Source: an uncultured Sulfitobacter sp. (GTDB lineage: Bacteria > Pseudomonadota > Alphaproteobacteria > Rhodobacterales > Rhodobacteraceae). From it: a DNA stretch of 64,000 nt. The notes beneath the pieces were generated by a model. It was not told where the DNA came from. It saw only the letters and a program-made list of their open reading frames with translations, and ran no database searches. The stretch is taken from positions 310,001 to 374,000 of the forward strand of contig CANLOQ010000002.1 of the NCBI GenBank assembly GCA_947492925.1. The letters run 5' to 3'. Shown here piece by piece: positions 8,864 to 17,920 of this stretch. A program made the translations under genes and the position numbers. Every line of letters starts with the position of its first letter. The stretch's first letter is position 1.

Positions 8864-8977
8864 GGGCCCTCTGCTCGGGGTGGTTTTGCCGCAGAATCGG
8901 TTAATTCGCCGTGCATTGCAAGCGTGCCGGTGCCCTGCTAGACCGCGCGCAATCCCTAGCCCAGACCGGACCCTGCC

Positions 8978-10288
8978 ATGACCGCGCCCAAAAAGCTGTT
9001 TATCAAGACCTATGGTTGTCAGATGAATGTCTACGACAGTGAGCGCATGGCCGAGGCAATGGGCGGTCAGGGCTACGTTGAGACGCAATCGCCCGATGAT
9101 GCGGACATGATCCTGCTCAACACCTGCCACATCCGCGAAAAGGCGGCTGAGAAGGTGTATTCGGAGCTGGGGCGTCTGAAACCGCTCAAGGCCAAAAACC
9201 CCAATCTGAAAATTGGTGTGGCCGGATGTGTGGCACAGGCCGAAGGCGAAGAAATCATGCGCCGCCAGCCTGCTGTCGATCTGGTGGTCGGGCCGCAAAG
9301 CTATCATCGCTTGCCGCAGATGGAAGAACGGGTGCGCGCGGGCGAGACAGCGCTCGACACCGATTTCCCCGAAGAGGACAAGTTCGAGCGGCTGAAGTCA
9401 CGTCCCAAGGCAAAACGCGCCCCAGCTGCTTTTCTGACGGTGCAGGAAGGCTGCGACAAGTTCTGCGCCTTCTGTGTGGTGCCCTATACCCGGGGTGCAG
9501 AGGTCAGCCGCCCAGCCGCACAGGTCTTGCAGGAAACCCGCGATCTGGTCGAGCGCGGCGTGCGCGAGGTCACGCTGCTGGGCCAGAACGTCAACGCCTA
9601 CCACGGGCACGACGGCGGGCTGGCTGGTCTTATCCGCGATCTGGCACAAGTCGACGGGTTGGAGCGGATTCGCTACACCACAAGCCACCCCAACGATATG
9701 GACGATGCCCTGATTGCTGCCCACGGCGAGGTGCCGGAATTGATGCCTTATCTGCATCTGCCGGTGCAATCCGGCTCTGACCACATCCTCAAGCGCATGA
9801 ATCGCAGTCATACAGCGGAAAGCTATCTGAAACTGATCGAGCGTATTCGCGCAGCGCGGCCCGACATTGTCATGTCAGGTGATTTTATCGTGGGCTTCCC
9901 GGAAGAAACGGACGCCGATTTTGAGGCCACGATGGAGTTGGTGCGACAGGTCAAATACGGCTACGCTTATTCCTTCAAATATTCGGCTCGTCCCGGCACG
10001 CCTGCCGCAGAGCGCGCAACAGTCGATGCAGAGGTGGCAGATGCCCGTCTGCAACGGCTGCAGGCTCTGATCACGCAGCACCAGCGCGAGATACAGGACA
10101 GCATGGTCGGGCGCGACGTCTCGGTGCTTCTGGAACGGGTCGGGCGCGAGACAGGGCAAATGGTCGGCAAGTCGGAATATCTGCACTCGGTTCACGTTGA
10201 GAACTGTGCCGGGCAAATTGGCGATATCGTGAATGTGAGAATCGTTGAGGCGAAAACCAACTCGCTCACGGCCCGTCATCTTGATTAA
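8978..10288 (+). CDS. miaB: tRNA-2-methylthio-N6-dimethylallyladenosine synthase MiaB
   Basis: This radical-SAM methylthiotransferase modifies A37 of tRNAs reading UNN codons. The 436-aa protein has the N-terminal UPF0004 cluster cysteines Cys14, Cys50 and Cys84 (TYGCQMN, NTCHIRE, VAGCVAQ). The radical-SAM triad is Cys159, Cys163 and Cys166 ([16 protein letters not shown]), followed by a C-terminal TRAM domain. It stands apart from the OmpA gene by about 210 bp. Confidence 0.97.
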   Translation: MTAPKKLFIKTYGCQMNVYDSERMAEAMGGQGYVETQSPDDADMILLNTCHIREKAAEKVYSELGRLKPLKAKNPNLKIGVAGCVAQAEGEEIMRRQPAVDLVVGPQSYHRLPQMEERVRAGETALDTDFPEEDKFERLKSRPKAKRAPAAFLTVQEGCDKFCAFCVVPYTRGAEVSRPAAQVLQETRDLVERGVREVTLLGQNVNAYHGHDGGLAGLIRDLAQVDGLERIRYTTSHPNDMDDALIAAHGEVPELMPYLHLPVQSGSDHILKRMNRSHTAESYLKLIERIRAARPDIVMSGDFIVGFPEETDADFEATMELVRQVKYGYAYSFKYSARPGTPAAERATVDAEVADARLQRLQALITQHQREIQDSMVGRDVSVLLERVGRETGQMVGKSEYLHSVHVENCAGQIGDIVNVRIVEAKTNSLTARHLD

Positions 10289-10500
10289 GCGCGGGTAAGC
10301 CCGGAATGGCATCGCCCTTTGGTGCGGCTTTTCCACAATTTCGCCCTATTTTAATGTGTTAGCCGGCAAAATAGCCACTAAATCTAGAGATCAGTGCTTC
10401 ACAGCGTCGCAATAATTACCTAACGTGGCGAAATAAGCGGGGGTGTCCGACCAATTGCCAGGGCATGCCTTTCGTGGGGGAACAGATAAAGGAATATGCT

Positions 10501-11088
10501 GTGGTGAACACAATCTCCAAAGCGATCCGTGCCGTGGTGAGCCTGTCACTGGCTGCGGCGGTCGCACTGCCAGCGACATTTGCGGCAACAGGTGCGGATG
10601 CACAGACACGCTCTCAGCAGGGGCGCGACCGTGGCATCTATACGCCGACCATCTGGGTTGATCCCGATGGGTGCGAGCACTGGGTCATGGATGACGGTGC
10701 CGAAGGGTATATGACACCGCACACCAACCGTCAGGGTATTCCGGTCTGCCGCCGGGGTAATGTCTGCGGCGTCATGAGCTCGGACCAGTTCTTTGCCACT
10801 GACAGCTACCGCATCCACAAGGCGGGCAAGGCGCGTCTGGCCAACTTCTTCCGCACCACGGGTGCTGTGTCCTATATCATCACAGGCCACACCGACAGCC
10901 GTGCCTCGGACGCTTACAACATGCGCCTGAGCTTTAACCGTGCCAATGCTGTCGCCGCTGTGGCTGCTGCAAACGGCGCACGCATCGCGGACGTACGGGG
11001 CTACGGCGAACGTCTGCCGGCGGCTGCCAACAACACCGCACACGGCATGGCCAAGAACCGCCGCGTCGAAATCATCTGCATTCGCTAA
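10501..11088 (+). CDS. OmpA-family peptidoglycan-binding protein with an N-terminal WVDPxGCxHW module
   Basis: The start is taken as GTG at 10501 (a second GTG follows at once), with AAAGGA just upstream. A signal peptide covers about residues 1-35 (AVVSLSLAAAVALPATFA). Residues 51-83 hold a compact module WVDPDGCEHWVMDDGAEGY ending in Cys. The rest is an OmpA C-terminal domain with GHTDSRASDAYNMRLSFNRA and the closing KNRRVEI, which binds peptidoglycan in this family. The N-terminal module recurs in the next gene, a lipoprotein. Probably periplasmic, linking envelope to wall. Confidence 0.86.
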   Translation: MVNTISKAIRAVVSLSLAAAVALPATFAATGADAQTRSQQGRDRGIYTPTIWVDPDGCEHWVMDDGAEGYMTPHTNRQGIPVCRRGNVCGVMSSDQFFATDSYRIHKAGKARLANFFRTTGAVSYIITGHTDSRASDAYNMRLSFNRANAVAAVAAANGARIADVRGYGERLPAAANNTAHGMAKNRRVEIICIR

Positions 11089-11100
11089 GGGGACCTGACC

Positions 11101-11418
11101 GTGATCAAATCCAAAGTAATTCTCGGCGTGGCCCTTGCAGTCGGCGTATCCGGCTGTGCCTTTGACGAAGGCCTGCGCGGCTATCCATCCGACAAAACCG
11201 TCGACCGTGGCATCAATGGCCACCACCTGAGCACGCTTCAGGCGGGCATCTGGGTTGATCCAAACGGCTGTGACCACTGGATTATCGACGATGGTGTTGA
11301 AGGATATCTGTCTGCACGTCTGGACAAGTTCGGCAAGCCCGTCTGCTCCGGTGTCGCACCACCCACTCACACAGTGGGCGATTTCAAAGGTGGCACATTC
11401 ATTCCGGATCCCAACTGA
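11101..11418 (+). CDS. small lipoprotein with WVDPxGCxHW module
   Basis: The GTG start at 11101 follows GGGGACCTG and lies 12 bp after the OmpA gene. A lipobox VSGC at Cys19 predicts a lipid-anchored mature protein of about 87 residues. Residues 50-82 repeat the module of the upstream OmpA protein (WVDPNGCDHWIIDDGVEGY, then a closing Cys) at the same distance from the N-terminus, including a 14-base identical DNA run. The pair looks like a duplicated module placed on two anchors, one wall-binding and one lipid-bound. Function unknown. Confidence 0.8.
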   Translation: MIKSKVILGVALAVGVSGCAFDEGLRGYPSDKTVDRGINGHHLSTLQAGIWVDPNGCDHWIIDDGVEGYLSARLDKFGKPVCSGVAPPTHTVGDFKGGTFIPDPN

Positions 11419-11442
11419 TTTTGGCTGACAATTTCAGCATAG

Positions 11443-11475
11443 ACGGGCCGGAGTGTATGTCACTCCGGCCCGTTT
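11443..11475 (+). terminator. rho-independent terminator after the lipoprotein gene
   Basis: A perfect 13-bp stem (ACGGGCCGGAGTG at 11443-11455 with its complement at 11461-11473) closes a 5-nt loop. The short TTTGCGTT tail is only moderately T-rich. It ends the OmpA/lipoprotein transcript before phoH. Confidence 0.75.
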
Positions 11476-11548
11476 GCGTTCCGGGGGGTGTTTTTCGCCC
11501 ATCCGCCCCCTATCTGCCTTGCATAGTCCCAACCCCAAGGAGCCTCCC

Positions 11549-12559
11549 TTGCCCCCAAGCGATCTGATGACCGCGGCCCCCGTGGCCGACCCCGTCGTGC
11601 TTGAGTTTCCCGACAACCGCCTGCTGATTGATCTCTGCGGTGCTTATGACGCGCATCTTGCGGCGATAGAAAAAGCACTGGAAGTGCAGATCATCCGCCG
11701 TGGCAACCACCTGAGCGTGATGGGGGACCCCGACGCCGCCGCACAGGCAGCAAGTGTGCTGAACACCCTGTACACGCGCCTGGAAGGTGGGCGCACGGTG
11801 GAACAGGCCGAGGTAGACAGCCTGTTGCGCATGGGCGGGTCCGAGGCCGATACCGGCGTGCGCCCCGGCGACCAGCTTGAGATGCCGGTGGGCGAGACGG
11901 TTGAGATCCAGACCCGCAAGAAACGGGTGGAGCCGCGCACCGAGGCGCAGAAGGCCTACGTCAAATCGCTTTTTGACAATGAACTGGCCTTTGGCATCGG
12001 TCCGGCGGGCACCGGCAAGACCTATCTGGCTGTCGCCGTGGGCGTTTCCATGTTCATTGGCGGCCACGTGGATCGCATCATCCTCAGCCGCCCTGCCGTC
12101 GAGGCGGGCGAGAAATTGGGTTATCTGCCCGGTGACATGAAGGACAAGGTCGATCCCTATATGCAGCCGCTGTATGATGCGCTGAACGATTTCCTGCCGG
12201 GCAAGCAGCTGGCGAAACTGCTGGAAGAAAAGCGCATCGAGATTGCGCCGCTGGCCTTTATGCGGGGCCGCACACTGTCGAACGCCTTTGTCGTGCTGGA
12301 CGAGGCGCAGAATGCCACGTCGATGCAGATGAAAATGTTCCTGACCCGCCTTGGCGAAGGATCGCGCATGGTCATTACTGGTGACCGCACCCAGATCGAC
12401 CTGCCGCGTGGGGTGCCATCTGGTCTTGCGGATGCCGAACGCCTGCTCAACAGGATCCCCAAGATCAGCTTCAATTATTTCACCTCCAAAGATGTCGTGC
12501 GCCATCCTCTTGTCGCTGCCATCATCGAGGCTTACGAGGCAGACGCCGTCAAAGCCTGA
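11549..12559 (+). CDS. PhoH-like ATPase
   Basis: This cytoplasmic P-loop ATPase of the PhoH family is about 336 aa from a TTG start at 11549, chosen because AAGGAG lies 6 nt before it; ATG at 11567 is the alternative. An N-terminal KH-like region precedes the PhoH core with Walker A GPAGTGKTYLA and Walker B FVVLDEAQNAT. The family is tied to RNA metabolism and is usually followed by ybeY, as here (60 bp). Confidence 0.9.
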   Translation: MPPSDLMTAAPVADPVVLEFPDNRLLIDLCGAYDAHLAAIEKALEVQIIRRGNHLSVMGDPDAAAQAASVLNTLYTRLEGGRTVEQAEVDSLLRMGGSEADTGVRPGDQLEMPVGETVEIQTRKKRVEPRTEAQKAYVKSLFDNELAFGIGPAGTGKTYLAVAVGVSMFIGGHVDRIILSRPAVEAGEKLGYLPGDMKDKVDPYMQPLYDALNDFLPGKQLAKLLEEKRIEIAPLAFMRGRTLSNAFVVLDEAQNATSMQMKMFLTRLGEGSRMVITGDRTQIDLPRGVPSGLADAERLLNRIPKISFNYFTSKDVVRHPLVAAIIEAYEADAVKA

Positions 12560-12619
12560 CCCTTTCTTTCTTGCCCTCAAAACCCGTGTGGTCCGGGGCA
12601 GAGGCCCGAAGCGCGATCT

Positions 12620-13126
12620 ATGGAAAATCTGGACATCTCAATAGAAGACCCGCGCTGGGCCACGCTCGATTTCGATGCGGTCGCCCTGCGCGCGGTACAC
12701 TCCGCGCTGACCCATCAGAACATTCCCACGGCTACGGCCGAAATCAGCATCCTCGCCTGCGACGATGCCCGCATCACCACGCTCAACGCGGAATTCCGCA
12801 CCAAGCCCAGGCCGACCAACGTGCTTAGCTGGCCCAGCGAAGAGCGCGCGGCGACAGGCGACGGTGGGGTGCCCACCAGACCAAGCGCGGGTCCCGACGG
12901 CCTTATTGAACTTGGCGACATCGCCATCAGCTATGACACCTGCATGGCCGAAGCCCTTGCGGCCGCCAAACCCGCCGCTGATCATGTGACCCATCTGATC
13001 GTGCATGCCACGCTGCATCTGCTGGGATATGATCATGAAACTGCGCAGGATGCCGCCTTGATGGAAGGGATCGAAGTTGAAATACTTGGCAAACTGGGTC
13101 TCGATGACCCATATAGAGAATCGTAG
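12620..13126 (+). CDS. ybeY: endoribonuclease YbeY (rRNA maturation factor)
   Basis: YbeY is a zinc-dependent endoribonuclease needed for 16S rRNA 3'-end maturation and 70S quality control. The 168-aa protein carries the zinc motif His-x3-His-x5-His in HATLHLLGYDH near residues 132-142, and the conserved RPTNVLSWPSE loop. Its position between phoH and the CBS protein is the standard arrangement in alphaproteobacteria. Confidence 0.96.
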   Translation: MENLDISIEDPRWATLDFDAVALRAVHSALTHQNIPTATAEISILACDDARITTLNAEFRTKPRPTNVLSWPSEERAATGDGGVPTRPSAGPDGLIELGDIAISYDTCMAEALAAAKPAADHVTHLIVHATLHLLGYDHETAQDAALMEGIEVEILGKLGLDDPYRES

Positions 13127-13160
13127 GTGGCTCCGCTGCCGTTTCATATGACAGGACCCA

Positions 13161-14060
13161 ATGGGCGACACTGACGGATCATCTAGCGCCGCGCCCCGCG
13201 CGCAGATCGAAGAGAATACTGTGCCAGAGCCAGAGGCACCCTCCAAACCCGGTGGATTTCTGTCACGGGTTATTGGTGCGCTAAGCCCGTCCGAAACGGG
13301 CGAGGCCGATGAAATCACGCCGCCCCCCGTGGACCGGGTCAGCGCGCACGGCATGATGAACCTGCGCCGGATGCGCGTGGATGACGTGGCCATTCCCAAA
13401 GCAGACATCACCGCGGTGCCGGTGGCGATCAGTCTGGATGAACTGGTGTCAGTCTTTAAAGACAGCGGTTTGACCCGCCTGCCGGTATTTGACGGGACTC
13501 TCGACACGCCGGTCGGCATGGCGCATCTCAAAGACGTTGCGCTGCAATACGGGTTCAACGGCACGCCGAGCAACTTTGACTTGCGTGCCACGCTACGTCC
13601 GCTGCTGTTTGTCCCGCCTTCCATGACCATCGGTGTGCTGCTGACCAAAATGCAGGCCGAGCGGCGCCATATGGCGCTTGTGATTGACGAATACGGCGGT
13701 GTTGATGGGCTTGTGACCATCGAAGACCTGATCGAACAGGTCATCGGAGAGATCGAGGATGAGCACGACGTTGACGAGGGCACTTTCTGGACCGTCGAAA
13801 AACCCGGCGTTTATCTTGCCCTGTCGAAAACCCCGCTTGAGGATTTTGAGGCCGAAATCGGGCATTCGCTGACCGACCACGATGATGTGGACGAAGAGGA
13901 AATCGACACGCTGGGCGGGCTGGTTTTTATGCTGTCGGGCCGCGTACCTACGCGGGGCGAGGTGGTGCTGCACCCAGACGGCCCCGAATTTGAAGTGATT
14001 GACGCCGATCCGCGCCGGATAAAGCGGCTGCGCGTGCGCACCACGGGACCCAATGGATGA
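13161..14060 (+). CDS. CBS-domain protein of the CorC/HlyC family
   Basis: The 299-aa protein has a tandem CBS pair at about residues 70-190 (MRVDDVAIPKADI ... MALVIDEYGGVDGLVTIEDLIEQVIGEIEDEHD). A C-terminal transporter-associated CorC_HlyC domain follows at 205-290. It has no DUF21 membrane part, so it is the soluble CorC type, implicated in Mg2+/Co2+ homeostasis. It is often called a hemolysin by old annotation; haemolytic activity should not be assumed. Its stop overlaps the lnt start by 4 bp. Confidence 0.9.
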   Translation: MGDTDGSSSAAPRAQIEENTVPEPEAPSKPGGFLSRVIGALSPSETGEADEITPPPVDRVSAHGMMNLRRMRVDDVAIPKADITAVPVAISLDELVSVFKDSGLTRLPVFDGTLDTPVGMAHLKDVALQYGFNGTPSNFDLRATLRPLLFVPPSMTIGVLLTKMQAERRHMALVIDEYGGVDGLVTIEDLIEQVIGEIEDEHDVDEGTFWTVEKPGVYLALSKTPLEDFEAEIGHSLTDHDDVDEEEIDTLGGLVFMLSGRVPTRGEVVLHPDGPEFEVIDADPRRIKRLRVRTTGPNG

Positions 14061-15571
14061 CCTTTGAGCGCGGCTGGCCTGCGCTGGCCGCCGCCGTGGT
14101 GGCCGGGGCAGTGGCGGCTTTTGGGCATGAGCCCTACGGCTGGGGCGTTGTTCTGCTGGGCGGGCTGATCGCCGGGGTCTGGCTTTTGTCCAAACGCGCC
14201 ACGCCCCGGCAGGCGGCACTGACTGGATGGGCCTTTGGGCTCGGCTATTTCATGCACGCGCTGCAATGGATCGTGTCGCCCTTCATGGTTGATGCAGCCC
14301 GTCACGGCTGGATGGCCCCTTTCGCGCTGGTCCTGCTGGCCGGTGGGCTTGCGCTTTTCTGGGGAGCCGCATTTGGCCTTGCGCGCTGGCTGGCACGCGG
14401 ACCGGCGATCTGGCCTTTGATCCTGACCTTGCCCGCAGCAGAGCTTGTACGCGCCTTTATCTTCACCGGTTTTCCCTGGGCTATGCCCGCGCAGGCTCTA
14501 GTCGATCTGAACGCGGGGCAAAGCCTTGCGTGGATTGGACCACACGGATTGAACATGGTCGTTGTCGCCACAGCGGTTCTTTTTGCTCCGGCTGCCCCTT
14601 GGCGTCGGCGCGGGTTTTTCTTCTACGTCCGTGAATTCGCCATCGCTGCCGTTGTGATCGTCGCATTGATGCCCGTCAGCCGCCCGGACATACCGCTGAC
14701 CGACCATACGTTCCGCCTGATCCAGCCCAACGCGGCACAGCGCGAGAAATGGGACCCCGAAAAAATTCCCGTCTTTTTTGACCGGCAACTTCGCCTGACG
14801 GCCGCGCCGCCCCAACAGGGTGGCCCGCAGCCCGATCTGGTCCTATGGTCCGAAACAGCGATCCCTTGGGTGCTTGATCTGGCTGGCACGGCGCTCACTC
14901 AAATCGCGACTGCCGGCGGGCAAGCCACTGTCGCATTGGGTGTGCAGCGGCGCGATCCGGAGAGTTATTTCAACTCATTGGCCGTGCTGGGGCCGCAGGG
15001 GCAGGTGGCACAGGTTTATGACAAACATCACCTTGTGCCCTTTGGCGAATATGTTCCTTTTGCCGAAGTGATGGCGCGGATCGGTGTTTTTGGTCTGGCG
15101 CAGCGGGCACTGGGAGGCTACGCGGCGGGGCCGGGGCCAAAGTTGCTGGATTTCGGGCCGTTGGGCAAGGCGCTGCCGTTGATCTGCTACGAGGCTGTCT
15201 TTGCCCATGATGTGAATGCCGCCCCGGAACGGCCTGATTTTCTGATGCAAATCACCAATGACGCGTGGTTCGGCAAGGCAGCTGGCCCGCGGCAGCATCT
15301 GGCACAGGCCCGGATGCGCGCGATTGAGCAAGGTCTGCCATTGGCCCGCGCGGCCAATACCGGCATCTCTGCGATGATTGACCCTTACGGGCGCATTCTG
15401 GCCAGTCTTCAGCTTAACACTTCAGGGTTTGTGGACGCGCCACTGCCTGCGCCGCTGGCACCGACACTCTACAGCCGGGTGGGTGATCTGCCGTTGACGC
15501 TGGTGTTGCTTGCGGGACTCGCTTTTGCGGCGATTGGGGCACGCGGGCGTCAACGGAGGCTTAGCGATTGA
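14057..15571 (+). CDS. lnt: apolipoprotein N-acyltransferase Lnt
   Basis: Lnt adds the third acyl chain to the N-terminal cysteine of lipoproteins at the inner membrane. The 504-aa protein has an N-terminal membrane bundle (about residues 10-210) and a periplasmic nitrilase-like domain. The Glu-Lys-Cys triad is visible in LWSETAIPW, YDKHHLVPFGEYVPF and LICYEAVF. A final membrane helix lies near residues 477-495. It overlaps the CBS gene (ATGA) and would process lipoproteins such as the one at 11101. Confidence 0.95.
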   Translation: MTFERGWPALAAAVVAGAVAAFGHEPYGWGVVLLGGLIAGVWLLSKRATPRQAALTGWAFGLGYFMHALQWIVSPFMVDAARHGWMAPFALVLLAGGLALFWGAAFGLARWLARGPAIWPLILTLPAAELVRAFIFTGFPWAMPAQALVDLNAGQSLAWIGPHGLNMVVVATAVLFAPAAPWRRRGFFFYVREFAIAAVVIVALMPVSRPDIPLTDHTFRLIQPNAAQREKWDPEKIPVFFDRQLRLTAAPPQQGGPQPDLVLWSETAIPWVLDLAGTALTQIATAGGQATVALGVQRRDPESYFNSLAVLGPQGQVAQVYDKHHLVPFGEYVPFAEVMARIGVFGLAQRALGGYAAGPGPKLLDFGPLGKALPLICYEAVFAHDVNAAPERPDFLMQITNDAWFGKAAGPRQHLAQARMRAIEQGLPLARAANTGISAMIDPYGRILASLQLNTSGFVDAPLPAPLAPTLYSRVGDLPLTLVLLAGLAFAAIGARGRQRRLSD

Positions 15572-15596
15572 CCGCTAAACGGGGCGTGGCTAAGCA
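15568..15596 (+). promoter_or_regulatory. candidate metK promoter
   Basis: TTGACC at 15568-15573, overlapping the lnt stop codon, is followed after 17 bp by the weak -10 box TAAGCA at 15591-15596. The start point would fall about 15603, immediately before the riboswitch stem, which is why this pair is preferred. Confidence 0.45.
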
Positions 15597-15606
15597 CGGT
15601 TAACCG

Positions 15607-15654
15607 ATGTCACAACGGCTTCCTGACGTGGCATTTCATCATTTATTGGAGCAG
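15607..15654 (+). promoter_or_regulatory. SAM/SAH riboswitch controlling metK
   Basis: The stem ATGTCAC (15607-15613) pairs with GTGGCAT (15628-15634). The loop holds AACGGCTTCCTGAC, matching the conserved core of the SAM/SAH riboswitch described upstream of metK in Rhodobacterales. GCTTCC in the loop can pair with GGAGC (15648-15652) to form the pseudoknot. That GGAG is also the metK ribosome site, 5 nt from the ATG. Ligand binding would therefore block translation initiation. Confidence 0.92.
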
Positions 15655-15656
15655 AC

Positions 15657-16838
15657 ATGTCCCGACAGAATTATACCTTTACCTCCGAATCCGTTTCAGA
15701 GGGTCACCCCGACAAAGTGTGCGACCGCATTTCTGACGCGGTGCTTGATGCCTTTTTGACCGAAGAACCAGAAGCCCGCGTCGCCGCCGAGACTTTTGCC
15801 ACATCCGGCATGGTCGTGATTGGCGGTGAGGTCGGGCTGAGCGATCAGGACCGGCTGAAAGACTACATGGGCCGGATCAGTCAAATCGCGCGCGACTGCA
15901 TCAAGGACATTGGGTATGAGCAGGAGCAGTTTCACTGGAATACCTGCCATGTGCTGAATTTTCTGCACGAACAATCCGCCCACATTGCGCAGGGTGTGAA
16001 CAGCGGCGAAAACAAGGACGAAGGTGCCGGTGATCAGGGCATCATGTTCGGCTATGCCACCGATGAGACGCCCGAGCTGATGCCCGCGCCCATACAATAT
16101 GCCCACGCGATTCTGCGACGGCTGGCCGAGGTTCGCAAGAATGGCACCGAACCCACCCTGCGCCCCGATGCCAAAAGCCAGCTGTCGGTTGTCTACGAAG
16201 ACGGCAAACCCGTCGGCGTCAGCTCTATCGTGCTCAGTACACAGCACGAAAGCGAGGATCAGACGAGCGACGACATCCGTGCGATTGTTGAACCCTATAT
16301 TCGCGAAGTGCTACCCGCAGAATGGATCACCGAACAGACCAAATGGCACGTCAACCCGACGGGTACATTCGTTATCGGTGGCCCAGACGGCGACGCGGGC
16401 CTGACGGGCCGCAAGATCATTGTCGACACCTACGGTGGTGCCGCCCCGCACGGTGGCGGCGCGTTTTCGGGTAAGGACCCGACCAAGGTGGACCGTTCGG
16501 CGGCCTATGCGGCGCGCTATCTGGCCAAGAACGTGGTTGCCGCCGGAATCGCAACCAAATGCACCATTCAGTTGAGCTATGCCATCGGGGTGAGCGAACC
16601 ACTGTCGATCTATTGCGATACCTTCGGCACGGGGCAAGTGGATGATGCAGCGGTCGAGGAGGCGATCCGTCAGGTCATGAGCCTGACACCGCGCGGTATC
16701 CGCGAACACCTGAAGCTCAACAAACCGATCTACCAGCGCACGGCAGCCTACGGCCACTTTGGCCGTACGCCAGATGCGGATGGCGGATTTTCGTGGGAGA
16801 ATGTGGATTTGGCGGATAAACTTAAAGCGGCACTTTAA
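15657..16838 (+). CDS. metK: S-adenosylmethionine synthetase MetK
   Basis: MetK makes S-adenosylmethionine from methionine and ATP in the cytoplasm. The 393-aa protein has the N-terminal [21 protein letters not shown] segment with the ATP-site His. The ATP motif [12 protein letters not shown] and the phosphate-binding [16 protein letters not shown] are also present. Length is that of the family. Expression is expected to be feedback-controlled through the preceding riboswitch. Confidence 0.98.
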   Translation: MSRQNYTFTSESVSEGHPDKVCDRISDAVLDAFLTEEPEARVAAETFATSGMVVIGGEVGLSDQDRLKDYMGRISQIARDCIKDIGYEQEQFHWNTCHVLNFLHEQSAHIAQGVNSGENKDEGAGDQGIMFGYATDETPELMPAPIQYAHAILRRLAEVRKNGTEPTLRPDAKSQLSVVYEDGKPVGVSSIVLSTQHESEDQTSDDIRAIVEPYIREVLPAEWITEQTKWHVNPTGTFVIGGPDGDAGLTGRKIIVDTYGGAAPHGGGAFSGKDPTKVDRSAAYAARYLAKNVVAAGIATKCTIQLSYAIGVSEPLSIYCDTFGTGQVDDAAVEEAIRQVMSLTPRGIREHLKLNKPIYQRTAAYGHFGRTPDADGGFSWENVDLADKLKAAL

Positions 16839-16903
16839 GAATTTTCCACTGCTCGCGTTGCTGGATAACGTCGGTCCAGACTTCACCTTAAAAATGCAAA
16901 AGC

Positions 16904-16936
16904 CCTGATAAGTATCAAGCTTATCAGGAATTTTTA
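16904..16936. terminator. bidirectional rho-independent terminator
   Basis: A perfect 9-bp stem CCTGATAAG (16904-16912) / CTTATCAGG (16920-16928) has a 7-nt loop. It is followed by TTTTT on the plus strand and flanked by A-rich sequence on the other side. It sits between the convergent metK and response-regulator genes and could stop both. Confidence 0.8.
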
Positions 16937-16961
16937 TCTTGCGGCGCAATATCCCAGGCGC

Positions 16962-17729
16962 TCAGTGCCTTCGGGTAGAGAAAGGCGATGGCGGACGGCT
17001 TTGGCGTGTGGCGGCGATCTGTGCGATCGTATCGGGTGGGCGAATGGCTTGGGTTATGTCGCTTAGTAATTCAGCACCGTCCTGTCGCTCCATCTCGATC
17101 AGGAACGTCCACAGGCTCAGGCAGTTTTGTTCAATCGCGTTGAGGGTTTGCGGGTCTTCGCTTGTGCTGCGGGCCCGCAGATTGCGCAGTTGGCGCATCA
17201 GGCGGCTGACCGTCGGTTTGACGTCGCGCGCACAACGGCCTGCGCATTGGGTCAGCATGTGTGCCACCTGCGCCGTATCAAAGCTGTCTTGCCCATCAAA
17301 CACCACCGTTTGTGCCGGTTGCAGTGCTGCTGCGACCACTTCAAGAAACGCGTCTTTCGACATGTTTTCCTTTGATAAATAGCCTGCGCAGCCCTTTAGC
17401 CGCGCACGAGCGATCACGTCGGGTTTCGGCTGACCCGAAATCATCAGCATTGGCGTATTCAGGTTGCGCGCACTCAGCTGAACCATCTCGACAGCCTCAA
17501 AGCCCGTGCCGTCGGGCAACAAGTAGTCCAGCAGGATCAGATCGTAACTTTCACGCTCCAGTTCCTGTGCGAACTCCAGCAGGTCTTGGGTGTTTGTAAT
17601 GGCACAATGGTAATTGAGCGATGAAAACAGGCGCGCGACCCTGTGCCGGTCCATGCGTTCGTCGTCCAGCACCAAAACACGGATGGCACCGGCGGATGTT
17701 GTGGCGGCAGGCTGAGCAACGAGTGGCAT
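16962..17729 (-). CDS. response regulator with an unusual C-terminal helical domain
   Basis: The 255-aa protein starts at 17729 with GAAAGGA upstream. Residues 15-135 form a CheY-like receiver: acidic pair Asp22/Asp23, phospho-acceptor Asp68 (LILLDYLLPDG), Ser98 and Lys120 (GYLSKENMS). Residues 145-235 are helical with no recognised DNA-binding domain. The CARDVKPTVSRLMRQLRNL stretch (166-184) loosely resembles a histidine-kinase dimerisation helix with Arg in place of His. No kinase is adjacent. Output unknown. Confidence 0.82.
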   Translation of the reverse strand: MPLVAQPAATTSAGAIRVLVLDDERMDRHRVARLFSSLNYHCAITNTQDLLEFAQELERESYDLILLDYLLPDGTGFEAVEMVQLSARNLNTPMLMISGQPKPDVIARARLKGCAGYLSKENMSKDAFLEVVAAALQPAQTVVFDGQDSFDTAQVAHMLTQCAGRCARDVKPTVSRLMRQLRNLRARSTSEDPQTLNAIEQNCLSLWTFLIEMERQDGAELLSDITQAIRPPDTIAQIAATRQSRPPSPFSTRRH

Positions 17730-17920
17730 CTGTATCCTTTCGGGTGTCAGCCTTTGGCTACTCCAAGAACCTTAAGCGCGCCTTAAAGCCCGCAGGCCAT
17801 ACGGCAAATACGGTGGCCCCATTGCGGCGCGGGGGCACAGGGGCTAATGCAGGGCAAAATTGCGGATCGGGGGTGCCCGCTTTGCCGCATTTGTCCGACA
17901 TGTGTTTCCGAGGCCCGCCC

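Noticed and set aside
13161-14060. Hemolysin or virulence factor
   Set aside because: The CBS pair plus CorC_HlyC domain is a housekeeping ion-homeostasis protein; the hemolysin name is historical.
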